Below, in pieces: positions 32,928 to 40,057 of a stretch of DNA of 64,000 nucleotides. The stretch comes from Serratia rhizosphaerae (GTDB taxonomy: Bacteria > Pseudomonadota > Gammaproteobacteria > Enterobacterales > Enterobacteriaceae), in contig NZ_CP041764.1 in NCBI RefSeq assembly GCF_009817885.1, positions 1 through 64,000 on the forward strand, written 5' to 3'. The notes beneath the pieces were generated by a model. The model made no database searches. It was not told the DNA's origin and was given only the letters and a program-made list of their open reading frames with translations. Each line of letters begins with the position of its first letter. The stretch's first letter is position 1. Position numbers and translations under genes: made by a program.

Positions 32928-34418
32928 ATGGATTTCCACCACTTGCAGTACTGGCAACAACGGGCGCAGGCCCTGACTATTGAGAACCGACTGTTTATTA
33001 ATGGCCGCTATCAGTCGGCCGCTGAAGGGGGCACCTTTACGGTGGAGGATCCTGCCGGGCAGCGCGAATTGACGCAGGCTGCCCGCGCCGGCGCCGCCGA
33101 TATCGAGCTGGCGGTCAGCGCCGCACGCGCCGCCTTTGAGCGCGGCGACTGGTCGCGCGCCGCGCCGTCCCGGCGCAAAGCCGTACTGCTGACGCTGGCG
33201 GATCGCATAGAACAGCATGCGGAAACCCTGGCGCTGCTGGAGACGCTGGATACCGGCAAGCCAATCCGCCACAGCCTGCGGGATGATATACCGGGCGCCG
33301 CCCGCTGCCTGCGCTGGTACGCCGAAGCCATTGATAAGGTGTACGGCGAGATCGCCCCGACGGGGGCCGATGCGCTGGCCCTGATTGAGCGTGAACCGGT
33401 CGGCGTCGTCGGGGCCATTACGCCATGGAACTTCCCGCTGCTGCTGGCCTGCTGGAAGCTCGGCCCGGCGCTGGCGACGGGCAACAGCGTGGTGCTGAAG
33501 CCATCGGAAAAATCGCCGTTGAGCGCGATTTACCTCGGCCAGTTGGCTCAGCAGGCCGGGCTGCCGGACGGCGTCCTCAATATCGTCAGCGGCTTTGGCC
33601 ATGACGCAGGCAAGGCGCTGGCGCTGCATCCCGATGTTGATGCCCTGACCTTTACCGGCTCGACGCTGGTGGCCAAACAGCTGATGGTTTACGCCGGCGA
33701 ATCCAATATGAAGCGCGTCTGGCTGGAGGCCGGCGGCAAAAGCGCCAATATCATTTTCGCCGACTGCCCGGATATTGATAAAGCGGCGCGCGCCGCCGCC
33801 GCGGGCATTTTCTACAATCAGGGGCAAGTCTGCATCGCCGGCACGCGTCTGCTGGTGGAAGAGAGCATTCAACAGCCGTTTCTACAGGCGCTGCGCAAAC
33901 ACGCCGCCGCCTTTGCGCCCGGCAATCCACTGGATCCCGACACGCAAATGGGCACGCTGATTGACAGCGGGCACAGCGTCAAAGTCGCCGACTTTATTAA
34001 ACAAGGGCTCGAACAGGGGGCAACGCTGTTTCTTGACGGACGCGGCAGCGGCCCGCATGACGCCTACCTTGGCCCGACCGTGCTGACCCAGGTGGATAAC
34101 GCCATGCAGGTGGCGCGCGAAGAGATCTTCGGCCCGGTGCTGGCCGTCACCCCGTTCAACGGCGAGCAGCAGGCCATCGAACTGGCCAACGACAGCGATT
34201 ACGGCCTTGGCGCCGCGCTGTGGACGCGCGATCTGTCACGCGCTCATCGCCTGGCTCGCCAGCTGCGGGCCGGCTCGGTATTTATCAATAACTACAACGA
34301 CGGCGATATGACGGTGCCCTTCGGCGGCTACAAGCAGAGCGGTAACGGCCGCGACAAATCGTTGCATGCGCTGGACAAGTTTACCGAACTGAAAACCACC
34401 TGGATTTCGCTGGAATAA
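32928..34418 (+). CDS. puuC: Gamma-glutamyl-gamma-aminobutyraldehyde dehydrogenase
   Basis: A 496-residue NAD(P)-dependent aldehyde dehydrogenase. GAITPWNFPLLLACWKLGPAL near residue 163 (read as GAITPWNFPLLL and ACWKLGPAL), the cofactor Lys in VLKPSEKSP, FTGSTLVAK, the general base in WLEAGGKSAN near residue 267 and the nucleophile Cys in YNQGQVCIAGTR near 300-305 are all intact. It oxidises the aldehyde from PuuB to gamma-glutamyl-GABA. GGAGCAAGGT precedes the ATG; it lies 15 nt after puuR. Confidence 0.93.
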   Translation: MDFHHLQYWQQRAQALTIENRLFINGRYQSAAEGGTFTVEDPAGQRELTQAARAGAADIELAVSAARAAFERGDWSRAAPSRRKAVLLTLADRIEQHAETLALLETLDTGKPIRHSLRDDIPGAARCLRWYAEAIDKVYGEIAPTGADALALIEREPVGVVGAITPWNFPLLLACWKLGPALATGNSVVLKPSEKSPLSAIYLGQLAQQAGLPDGVLNIVSGFGHDAGKALALHPDVDALTFTGSTLVAKQLMVYAGESNMKRVWLEAGGKSANIIFADCPDIDKAARAAAAGIFYNQGQVCIAGTRLLVEESIQQPFLQALRKHAAAFAPGNPLDPDTQMGTLIDSGHSVKVADFIKQGLEQGATLFLDGRGSGPHDAYLGPTVLTQVDNAMQVAREEIFGPVLAVTPFNGEQQAIELANDSDYGLGAALWTRDLSRAHRLARQLRAGSVFINNYNDGDMTVPFGGYKQSGNGRDKSLHALDKFTELKTTWISLE

Positions 34419-34429
34419 GGATTGAAAAG

Positions 34430-35710
34430 ATGACTGAACACGTAAAAAGTTACTATGCGGCCAGCGCCAACCCGCACCAGCCCTATCCGCAGCTGAATGA
34501 ATCCATCGAGTGCGACGTCTGCATCGTCGGCGGCGGCTATACCGGCCTCTCGTCGGCGCTGTTTCTGGTGGAGGCCGGCTACAACGTGGTGGTGCTGGAA
34601 TCGGCGCGCATCGGCTTCGGCGCCAGCGGCCGCAACGGCGGCCAACTGGTCAACTCCTACAGCCGCGATATCGACGTGATTGAACAGCGCTACGGCGCCG
34701 ACAGCGCCCGCCTGCTGGGCAGCATGATGTTTGAAGGAGCGGAGATTATCCGCAGCCGCATCAAACGCTACGCCATCGAGTGCGATTACCGTCCCGGCGG
34801 GATTTTCGCCGCGCTGAACAACAAGCAGTACCACACGCTGATTGAGCAGAAAGGCCACTGGGAGCGTTACGGCAATACCCAGCTGGAGCTGCTGGACGCC
34901 GACCGCATCCGCCAGGAGGTGGCCAGCGATCGCTACGTCGGCGCGCTGCTCGACCACAGCGGCGGGCATATCCATCCGCTGAATCTGGCATTGGGAGAAG
35001 CGGAAGCCATTCGCCTGCAGGGCGGACGAATCTTTGAGCAGTCGGCGGTCACCGATATCCGCCACGGCGATCCGGCGCTGGTCAGCACCGCCCATGGCCA
35101 GGTCAGCGCCCGCTATGTGATCGTTGCCGGCAACGCCTACCTCGGCGATAAGCTGGAGCCGCGGCTGGCCAGGCGCAGCATGCCCTGCGGCACCCAGGTG
35201 GTCACCACCGAGCCGCTGGCGCCGGACGTCGCTCAGTCGCTGATCCCTCACAATTACTGCGTGGAGGACTGTAACTACCTGCTGGATTATTACCGTATTA
35301 CTGCCGATCACCGGCTGCTGTACGGCGGCGGCGTGGTCTACGGCGCGCGCGACCCGGACGATATCGACAACCTGATCCGCCCCAAGCTGCTGAAAACCTT
35401 CCCGCAGCTCAAAGGCGTACGCATCGACTATCGCTGGACCGGCAACTTCCTGCTGACGCTGTCGCGCATGCCGCAGTTTGGTCGTCTGGAGAATAATGTG
35501 TATTACATGCAGGGCTACAGCGGCCACGGCGTGACCTGCACCCATCTGGCGGGCAAGCTGATCGCCGAGCTGCTGCGCGGCGATGCGGAACGTTTCGACG
35601 CCTTTGCCAAACTGCCGCACCTGCCGTTCTTCGGCGGTCGCAACCTGCAAATTCCGTTTACCGCCATCGGCGCGGCTTACTACACGCTGCGCGATCGGAT
35701 CGGCGTTTAA
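34430..35710 (+). CDS. puuB: Gamma-glutamylputrescine oxidase
   Basis: A 426-residue FAD amine oxidase of the DAO family. The FAD Rossmann motif is VCIVGGGYTGLSSALFLVEAG near residue 28 (read as VCIVGGGYTGL and SSALFLVEAG), then FGASGRNGGQLVNSYSRD. The C-terminal YYMQGYSGHGVTCTHLAGKL binds the flavin tail. It oxidises gamma-glutamylputrescine to the aldehyde with hydrogen peroxide. It is the last gene of the rightward transcript. In Escherichia coli puuE follows; here a hairpin-rich repeat and an unrelated minus-strand gene follow instead. Confidence 0.93.
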   Translation: MTEHVKSYYAASANPHQPYPQLNESIECDVCIVGGGYTGLSSALFLVEAGYNVVVLESARIGFGASGRNGGQLVNSYSRDIDVIEQRYGADSARLLGSMMFEGAEIIRSRIKRYAIECDYRPGGIFAALNNKQYHTLIEQKGHWERYGNTQLELLDADRIRQEVASDRYVGALLDHSGGHIHPLNLALGEAEAIRLQGGRIFEQSAVTDIRHGDPALVSTAHGQVSARYVIVAGNAYLGDKLEPRLARRSMPCGTQVVTTEPLAPDVAQSLIPHNYCVEDCNYLLDYYRITADHRLLYGGGVVYGARDPDDIDNLIRPKLLKTFPQLKGVRIDYRWTGNFLLTLSRMPQFGRLENNVYYMQGYSGHGVTCTHLAGKLIAELLRGDAERFDAFAKLPHLPFFGGRNLQIPFTAIGAAYYTLRDRIGV

Positions 35711-35716
35711 CAGAAA

Positions 35717-35887
35717 CAGGCCCGGCAAGCCGGGCCTGAAGTTGATGACAAAGTCGTCTGATGGCCCGAGATACCCGGGCCTAGCGTAACGAGGGGCGCT
35801 CCGGCGGCTTACGCCGCTACGACCCCATCGCCACGCTCTCCCTAATCCCTGACTTTGTCAGCAGTCTGCGGCCCGGCAAGCCGGGCC
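35717..35887. repeat. Nested inverted repeat after puuB
   Basis: A 171-nt element. Each end carries the same hairpin, GGCCCGGC-AA-GCCGGGCC (35719-35736 and 35870-35887). Inside, TGACAAAGTC (35746-35755) is inverted as GACTTTGTCA (35851-35860), so the whole block can fold on itself. It fills nearly the whole gap between puuB and the next gene and looks like a mobile or REP-like intergenic repeat as well as a transcript end. Confidence 0.75.
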
Positions 35888-35898
35888 ATTATTGCACT

Positions 35899-36654
35899 TC
35901 AGACAATTTTCGGCTGACCGTCGGAGGCCGTCGCCCCGCCGTCGACCGGAATATTGGCGCCGTTGATAAAGCTGGCGTCCTCACTGGCGAGAAACGCCAT
36001 CACCGCCGCCACTTCTTCCGGCTCCGCCGCGCGTCCCAGCGCAATCCGCTCATTAAACTTATCGCGGATTTCCTGCGGCCAGCCGTTGGTCATATTGGTT
36101 TTCACCAGGCTTGGGCAAACGGCATTCACCCGCACGCCGTCTCCGCCATGATCCAGCGCCATGGCGCGCGTCAGGTTAACCACCGCGCCCTTCGCCGCGC
36201 AGTAATAAGCCGCGCCCCAGTCGCCGCCCAGGCCGGAGACCGATGCAGTATTGACGATGCAGCCTTTGCTTTTCAGCAAATACGGCAGCGCGAATTTAGA
36301 GCAGAACACCACGCCGTCGATATCCACCCCGGCGATACGCCGCCAGTCGGCGACGCTGGTTTCCAGCACGCTGCCGGCCACATGCACCCCGGCATTGTTC
36401 AGCAACACATCGATATGGCCGAAGCGCGCGGCAATCTCATTCATCATGGTTTCTACTGCCTCAGCGTCGGAGACATCGATATGCACCGCATGGGCCTTAC
36501 CGGCCGGCAGCGAGGCCGCCACCGCATCCACCGCATCGATGGCCCAATCCGCCAGCACCACCGTTGCGCCCTCTGCGGCAAAACGGCGCGCGGCCGCTTC
36601 CCCCATGCCGTTCCCCGCTCCGGTAATGATCGCCACTTTATTGTCAAAACGCAT
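35899..36654 (-). CDS. budC: Short-chain dehydrogenase, meso-2,3-butanediol dehydrogenase type
   Basis: A 251-residue SDR. ITGAGNGMGEAAARRF near residue 10 binds NAD, NNAG lies near residue 87, a Ser is in NTASVSGLG near 138 and the catalytic pair in YYCAAK near residues 151-156. The sequence agrees closely with the Serratia marcescens BudC as I recall it, an NADH enzyme interconverting acetoin and meso-2,3-butanediol. The remaining bud genes are not adjacent; I know of such unlinked budC genes in Serratia. AGGAGG-like sequence precedes the start. The exact stereospecificity is not readable. Confidence 0.8.
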   Translation of the reverse strand: MRFDNKVAIITGAGNGMGEAAARRFAAEGATVVLADWAIDAVDAVAASLPAGKAHAVHIDVSDAEAVETMMNEIAARFGHIDVLLNNAGVHVAGSVLETSVADWRRIAGVDIDGVVFCSKFALPYLLKSKGCIVNTASVSGLGGDWGAAYYCAAKGAVVNLTRAMALDHGGDGVRVNAVCPSLVKTNMTNGWPQEIRDKFNERIALGRAAEPEEVAAVMAFLASEDASFINGANIPVDGGATASDGQPKIV

Positions 36655-36932
36655 AGAACCTCCTCCGTGTGAATTAACTTCGCATTAATCATAAAAATTA
36701 ATAATCATTCACAGGGTAATTCCGCACATCACAGCGGGAAAGACAAAATGTGCGATTTTATAACCCAAAAGAGGTAATGGCGATTTTCTATGATCTCGAT
36801 AAACAAAACTGCTTATTTGGCCGCTATCGTCTTGATATTCTTATCCCAAGATGAAATTAAAAGCCGGCGTTTAATTGCTCAGAGGAATGAATGGCATCGC
36901 CGTCGGCGCTTCCCTGGCGGCGGCGATGGTAA
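36655..36932. other. Gap between budC and UspA-like gene
   Basis: A 278-nt AT-rich non-coding stretch that should hold the budC promoter. A plus-strand ORF over 36790-37023 is not credible because it runs into the end of the UspA-like gene and has no ribosome-binding site. Nothing else is recognised. Confidence 0.4.
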
Positions 36933-37358
36933 TCAGTTATCGATAGGGACCACTAATACGTCTATCTGCAGCGTATTGATCGCCTGGCGCGTAGCGGAAA
37001 ATAGACGGCTCCAGAGATCGTGATGGTGGCCGAAAATAATCAGGTCAAATCCCTTGGCCTGCGCCGCATTGTTTAACTCCTCGCTTAATTCACCACGGCC
37101 GACGACCACTTCCGCAATAGGGTGCGCTGACTGATTTCCGAACGATGCCAGAATGCTGGCCGCCCGTTCGGAGAATTTTTTATCGGTATAATTGTAAGCG
37201 CCGATCCCCAGTTCGGCATAATAGCCAGTGTGATGAATATCGATATAGATCAGAGAGAGTTTGGCGTGTAGCGCGCTGGCCAGCTCGGCGCCCTTTTGCA
37301 GCAACTGCGTCGCGTTTTCTCCCAGGTCCGTTGCTACCACAATATGTTGATATGCCAT
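36933..37358 (-). CDS. Universal stress protein, UspA-like
   Basis: A 141-residue cytosolic Usp-domain protein. MAYQHIVVATDLGENATQLL opens the Rossmann-like fold, IYIDIHHTGYYAELGIG follows, and GRGELSEELNNAA and FGHHHDLWSRLFSATRQAI match the UspA dimer region (GHHQDFWSKL in Escherichia coli). It lacks the ATP-binding GxxG-N9-GS tail of other Usp classes, as UspA does. Longer upstream in-frame starts lack this homology; the ATG at 37358 with GGCAGG upstream is chosen. Usually induced on growth arrest. Confidence 0.85.
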   Translation of the reverse strand: MAYQHIVVATDLGENATQLLQKGAELASALHAKLSLIYIDIHHTGYYAELGIGAYNYTDKKFSERAASILASFGNQSAHPIAEVVVGRGELSEELNNAAQAKGFDLIIFGHHHDLWSRLFSATRQAINTLQIDVLVVPIDN

Positions 37359-37702
37359 GATTGCCTGCCCTCCGCATTGCCCTGACAAACCGCAGTGGCC
37401 CTCCGGCCCTCGGTGTTTCAGCATGCCATGCCGATAGATTAAGTGTAGGCCAGCCCTACCCGGCATTCCTGTTTATCGCGCATCCGGCAGACAGAGAAAT
37501 AGATACGTAAAATACTATCACTGATTTTATAATAAATTAGTTATTAACACCGGGAGTTATAATCACCAGCTAAATTATATAACTTATTTTCTCGCGTTAA
37601 ATTAGCCATTGCGTTTTTGTTCCCGATCAAGAAACAGTAAAAAGAAATCAAATAAGATTATTCCTACATAATTCCAATAATTTCCCCGGGAGAACACATG
37701 AG
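37359..37702. other. Divergent gap, UspA-like gene / ToxR-like regulator
   Basis: 344 nt, increasingly AT-rich towards 37700, containing the promoters of two divergent genes. A GGGAG before the regulator start is its ribosome-binding site. No operator is recognisable. Confidence 0.4.
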
Positions 37703-38332
37703 ATGAGTCAAGTGATTTATCGCATTGAAGAGAGCGTTATCTTTAGTCCTGAAGATACAGGGCTTTACCGCCAAAATCAGGCAGATAACGTTGTCGCCAT
37801 TTCCAACGCCGCCGCCAGGCTGTTTACCCTGCTGATCAAAAATAAAGGGAATATCGTTGAACGGGATACCATACTGGAAAAAGTCTGGGATGAATACGGG
37901 CTGCAGGCCAGTAATAATAATCTCAATCAGTGCCTGAGTACATTGCGTCGCATTATCAAAAACATGGGCATTGATAAAAACATTATTGAAACCATTCCCA
38001 AAGTAGGGTTGAGGATCTCCCATGCCGTTCAGATAGAAGAGATTAATCTACAGCCGCCCACGCGGCTGGCAGCGGACACACCGCCGAAGCCCGTCGGACA
38101 CACCAGGAAAAACATCAAAAAAAAGCTCTTTTACTCCGCGCTGCTTGTTGGCCTGTTACTGATGCTGTCCCTCTTTCTTAATGTTTTCCATTTATATAAC
38201 AACCTCCAGGACTCACAAGCGTCTCTTTCATTATCGCAATCGTATTTCCCGCTGCGCCATGGCGAGCTGTGCGCCGCGCCACCCACAGAGACGCCGCTGC
38301 TGACGACGCTCTCTTTTAGCAAACCGCTCTAG
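37703..38332 (+). CDS. ToxR/CadC-type membrane-anchored winged-helix regulator
   Basis: A 209-residue protein. Residues 1-110 form an OmpR-type winged helix (ISNAAARLFTLLIKNKGNIV, then ILEKVWDEYGLQASNNNLNQCLSTLRRII, in part, and IIETIPKVGLRIS). A basic linker (GHTRKNIKKKLF) leads into a single membrane helix (about residues 145-166). Only about 45 residues remain for the periplasm, ending with one Cys (GELCAAPP). Such one-component regulators sense signals across the inner membrane; the short outer part resembles regulators that need a partner. No target is evident, but a candidate small RNA lies just downstream. Confidence 0.8.
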   Translation: MSQVIYRIEESVIFSPEDTGLYRQNQADNVVAISNAAARLFTLLIKNKGNIVERDTILEKVWDEYGLQASNNNLNQCLSTLRRIIKNMGIDKNIIETIPKVGLRISHAVQIEEINLQPPTRLAADTPPKPVGHTRKNIKKKLFYSALLVGLLLMLSLFLNVFHLYNNLQDSQASLSLSQSYFPLRHGELCAAPPTETPLLTTLSFSKPL

Positions 38333-38427
38333 TTTCCCCGGCCCGGTACATATCGGGCCGCCCATAGGTGGCTGCCCATCCCGCGCCGACTGACTCCGTT
38401 CGCCAACTTATACAAATCAATCATGGT
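38333..38427. other. Gap downstream of the ToxR-like gene
   Basis: Contains a GGCCCG/CGGGCC stem (38340-38359) right after the regulator stop, with no T-run. Otherwise nothing is seen before the palindrome at 38428. Confidence 0.35.
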
Positions 38428-38464
38428 GATGCATTTATACATCATTATGATGAATTTATGCATC
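38428..38464. promoter_or_regulatory. Imperfect palindrome just upstream of the candidate small RNA promoter
   Basis: Two 18-bp arms (38428-38445 and 38447-38464) beginning GATGCAT and ending ATGCATC are inverted copies differing at three positions. The right arm ends 10 nt before the -35 at 38475, a usual place for an activator or repressor dimer. Confidence 0.6.
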
Positions 38465-38474
38465 AATTAAATTA

Positions 38475-38504
38475 TTGAAACTCATGTCTCAAAAAACCTA
38501 TAAT
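38475..38504 (+). promoter_or_regulatory. Near-consensus sigma-70 promoter
   Basis: TTGAAA (38475-38480) and a perfect TATAAT (38499-38504) are separated by 18 bp. The predicted start is about 38511. No coding region follows before the terminator at 38552. Confidence 0.75.
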
Positions 38505-38510
38505 TTTTGA

Positions 38511-38575
38511 AGGTAATCTAATTACCTTTTCCCTGGTGTTGTTGTATTTTTGCCCTTCATTTGAAGGGCTTTTTT
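38511..38575 (+). ncRNA. Candidate small RNA with ArcZ-like seed
   Basis: A promoter (38475-38504) and an intrinsic terminator enclose about 65 nt with no ORF. The 5' end folds as AGGTAAT-CTA-ATTACCT (38511-38527). A single-stranded linker follows with TTTCCCTGGTGTTG (38528-38541), identical over 14 nt to the target-pairing core of processed ArcZ RNA as I know it. The 3' end is GCCCTTCA-TT-TGAAGGGC plus six T residues (38552-38575), a typical Hfq-friendly terminator. The parts and order are those of a seed-pairing Hfq RNA. It is not the usual arcB-linked ArcZ gene. Expression is inferred, not shown. Confidence 0.65.
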
Positions 38576-38740
38576 CTTTTCCCGAGCCGCGCCCCTCCAG
38601 CTCACGCCCTCTGCGCCACCGCGCTGCCCCGTTTCAACTTTTCCCCGACTTCACGCATCACCCCGTCGCTATTCGCCGGCGAGCAATCTTTACACGCTCT
38701 GCTATCCTCAGTGTTGGGCCTACAATCACAAGGAGCGAAT

Positions 38741-38989
38741 ATGTTTGGTAAAGCTGAAGATAAAGCAAAAGAAGTTGCCGGTGCTGCGCAAGAAGCGTTT
38801 GGTGAAGCCACGGGTTCACCGGAGCATGAGATAAAAGGTGCGGCCCGTAAATATGCCTCGCAGGCCAGTTATGCGGTCCGCGACGGCGCCGATGTCGTCA
38901 GACACCGGGTGGAATCAAACCCGCTGGCCGGCGTGGCGGTGGCCGCTGCCGTCGGCGTCGTTTTTGGCTACCTGCTTGGGCGCAAATAA
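38741..38989 (+). CDS. DUF883 (ElaB/YqjD-like) membrane protein
   Basis: An 82-residue protein. The N-terminus MFGKAEDKAKEVAGAAQEAF is CsbD-like and charged, the middle (about residues 28-58) is a helical DUF883-type segment, and the C-terminus (LAGVAVAAAVGVVFGYLLGRK) is a tail-anchoring membrane helix. ElaB and YqjD are C-tail anchored and bind ribosomes in stationary phase. AAGGAGCGAAT precedes the ATG, so a much longer in-frame reading upstream is rejected. A terminator and a small membrane-protein gene follow. Confidence 0.82.
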   Translation: MFGKAEDKAKEVAGAAQEAFGEATGSPEHEIKGAARKYASQASYAVRDGADVVRHRVESNPLAGVAVAAAVGVVFGYLLGRK

Positions 38990-39009
38990 CAACGACGACA
39001 TCTAATAAC

Positions 39010-39029
39010 AAGGCCTGCGGGCCTTTTTT
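39010..39029 (+). terminator. Terminator of the DUF883 gene
   Basis: AAGGCC-TGCG-GGCCTT followed by further T residues, 20 nt after the stop. It lies before the next small gene, so read-through or a separate promoter is needed for that gene. Confidence 0.85.
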
Positions 39030-39043
39030 CTCGGAGGTGGGCA

Positions 39044-39163
39044 ATGGAATCACTGGACTATCTGGCATATTTACCGGTCGCCATCGCGCTTAACCTGGTG
39101 GCGATTGTCGCCGTCGCCGGCATTTCTCTGTGGAAAATCTGGCGCAGAAAACTCCGCGCCTGA
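39044..39163 (+). CDS. Small single-span membrane protein (39 aa)
   Basis: A 39-residue ORF, MESLDYLAYLPVAIALNLVA at its start and WKIWRRKLRA at its end. TCGGAGG lies 7 nt before the ATG, an excellent ribosome-binding site. Residues 8-29 form one membrane helix followed by a basic tail, which predicts the C-terminus in the cytoplasm. The function is unknown. It is too short for routine gene finders. Confidence 0.7.
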   Translation: MESLDYLAYLPVAIALNLVAIVAVAGISLWKIWRRKLRA

Positions 39164-39412
39164 CCCCTGCCCGTATCGCCGCGTTTTATCCCCCTTTATT
39201 GCGCTATCACGCCGCCAGCGCTGCGGCCGCATCCGTCGCGGCAGCTGGCGTTTAACGCCGTATCGTCCATCCTCGTTTACAGTTTCTACGCTCTTGCGCT
39301 CCGCCGCTTCTTCGACCGCGCCGGTGCAAAATTGAACTCCCCATAGAGTCGTCTACAATTTAAGCGTAATACTTCCCTACAACGTCAGTATTAATTCATA
39401 TTAGAGGTGATT

Positions 39413-40057
39413 ATGTTACCTGGGCACGAGAATGTAGTAAGTATGACTACCCTTAGCCATCAAGCTACGCAGCAATTAATGCCGTCGTTTTCCGCTTTAC
39501 CCCATACTCAGCATGCGGACGGTAAATACCGCTTACGTCGCTATTCCGTTGTGGCCTTTCGTAATAACCAGGTTGAAGATATCGGTCAACATGACTTCAT
39601 GCAGTCGGATGAGTTCAACCACTTTCAGGGCAATGTGGTGCGCCACTTCGAGCCGATTGACAGCGCCGTATTGCAAAGCGCAGGCCTGGCGGAACTGTGT
39701 GCCCTGTTCGTCGAAGCCAACGCCCTGCCCGACGGTACCACGATAGAGATCCACCAGATGCGCGTGGTGGCGATTTACGATGAGACGCAGGTGGCACCGG
39801 AAGGTGTTCATCAGGACGGTTTCGACCATATCGCCATGACTTCCATCAGCCGGCACAATATTGTCGGTGGCGAAATCATGCTGTACGACGATAACCACAG
39901 CATGCCGTTTTTTAGACGCATACTGGCAGACGGTGAAACCGTGTTGCTGGCGGACAATAAACTCTGGCATAACGCCACGCCGATCACCGCCGTGGCGCCG
40001 GAAGAAGAAGGACACCTGGATCTGTTTGTCCTGACCGCACGGAGAGAGCACGCATGA
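39413..40057 (+). CDS. Fe(II)/2-oxoglutarate dioxygenase, L-isoleucine-hydroxylase-like
   Basis: A 214-residue protein of the 2OG-Fe oxygenase 2 family that includes bacterial L-isoleucine hydroxylases. GVHQDGFDH (about residues 130-138) supplies the HxD iron ligands, and KLWHNATP (about residues 185-192) the distal His. FNHFQGNVVRHFEPI and TTIEIHQMRVVA are family segments. It should hydroxylate a free amino acid or small metabolite using 2-oxoglutarate and oxygen. The ATG preceded by AGAGG is chosen over a GTG two codons earlier. The stop overlaps the following PLP-enzyme gene (ATGA), so the two act together. Confidence 0.8.
   Translation: MLPGHENVVSMTTLSHQATQQLMPSFSALPHTQHADGKYRLRRYSVVAFRNNQVEDIGQHDFMQSDEFNHFQGNVVRHFEPIDSAVLQSAGLAELCALFVEANALPDGTTIEIHQMRVVAIYDETQVAPEGVHQDGFDHIAMTSISRHNIVGGEIMLYDDNHSMPFFRRILADGETVLLADNKLWHNATPITAVAPEEEGHLDLFVLTARREHA

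Noticed and set aside
36790..37023. 77-codon plus-strand ORF between budC and the UspA-like gene
   Set aside because: It runs into the 3' end of the UspA-like gene and lacks a start signal.
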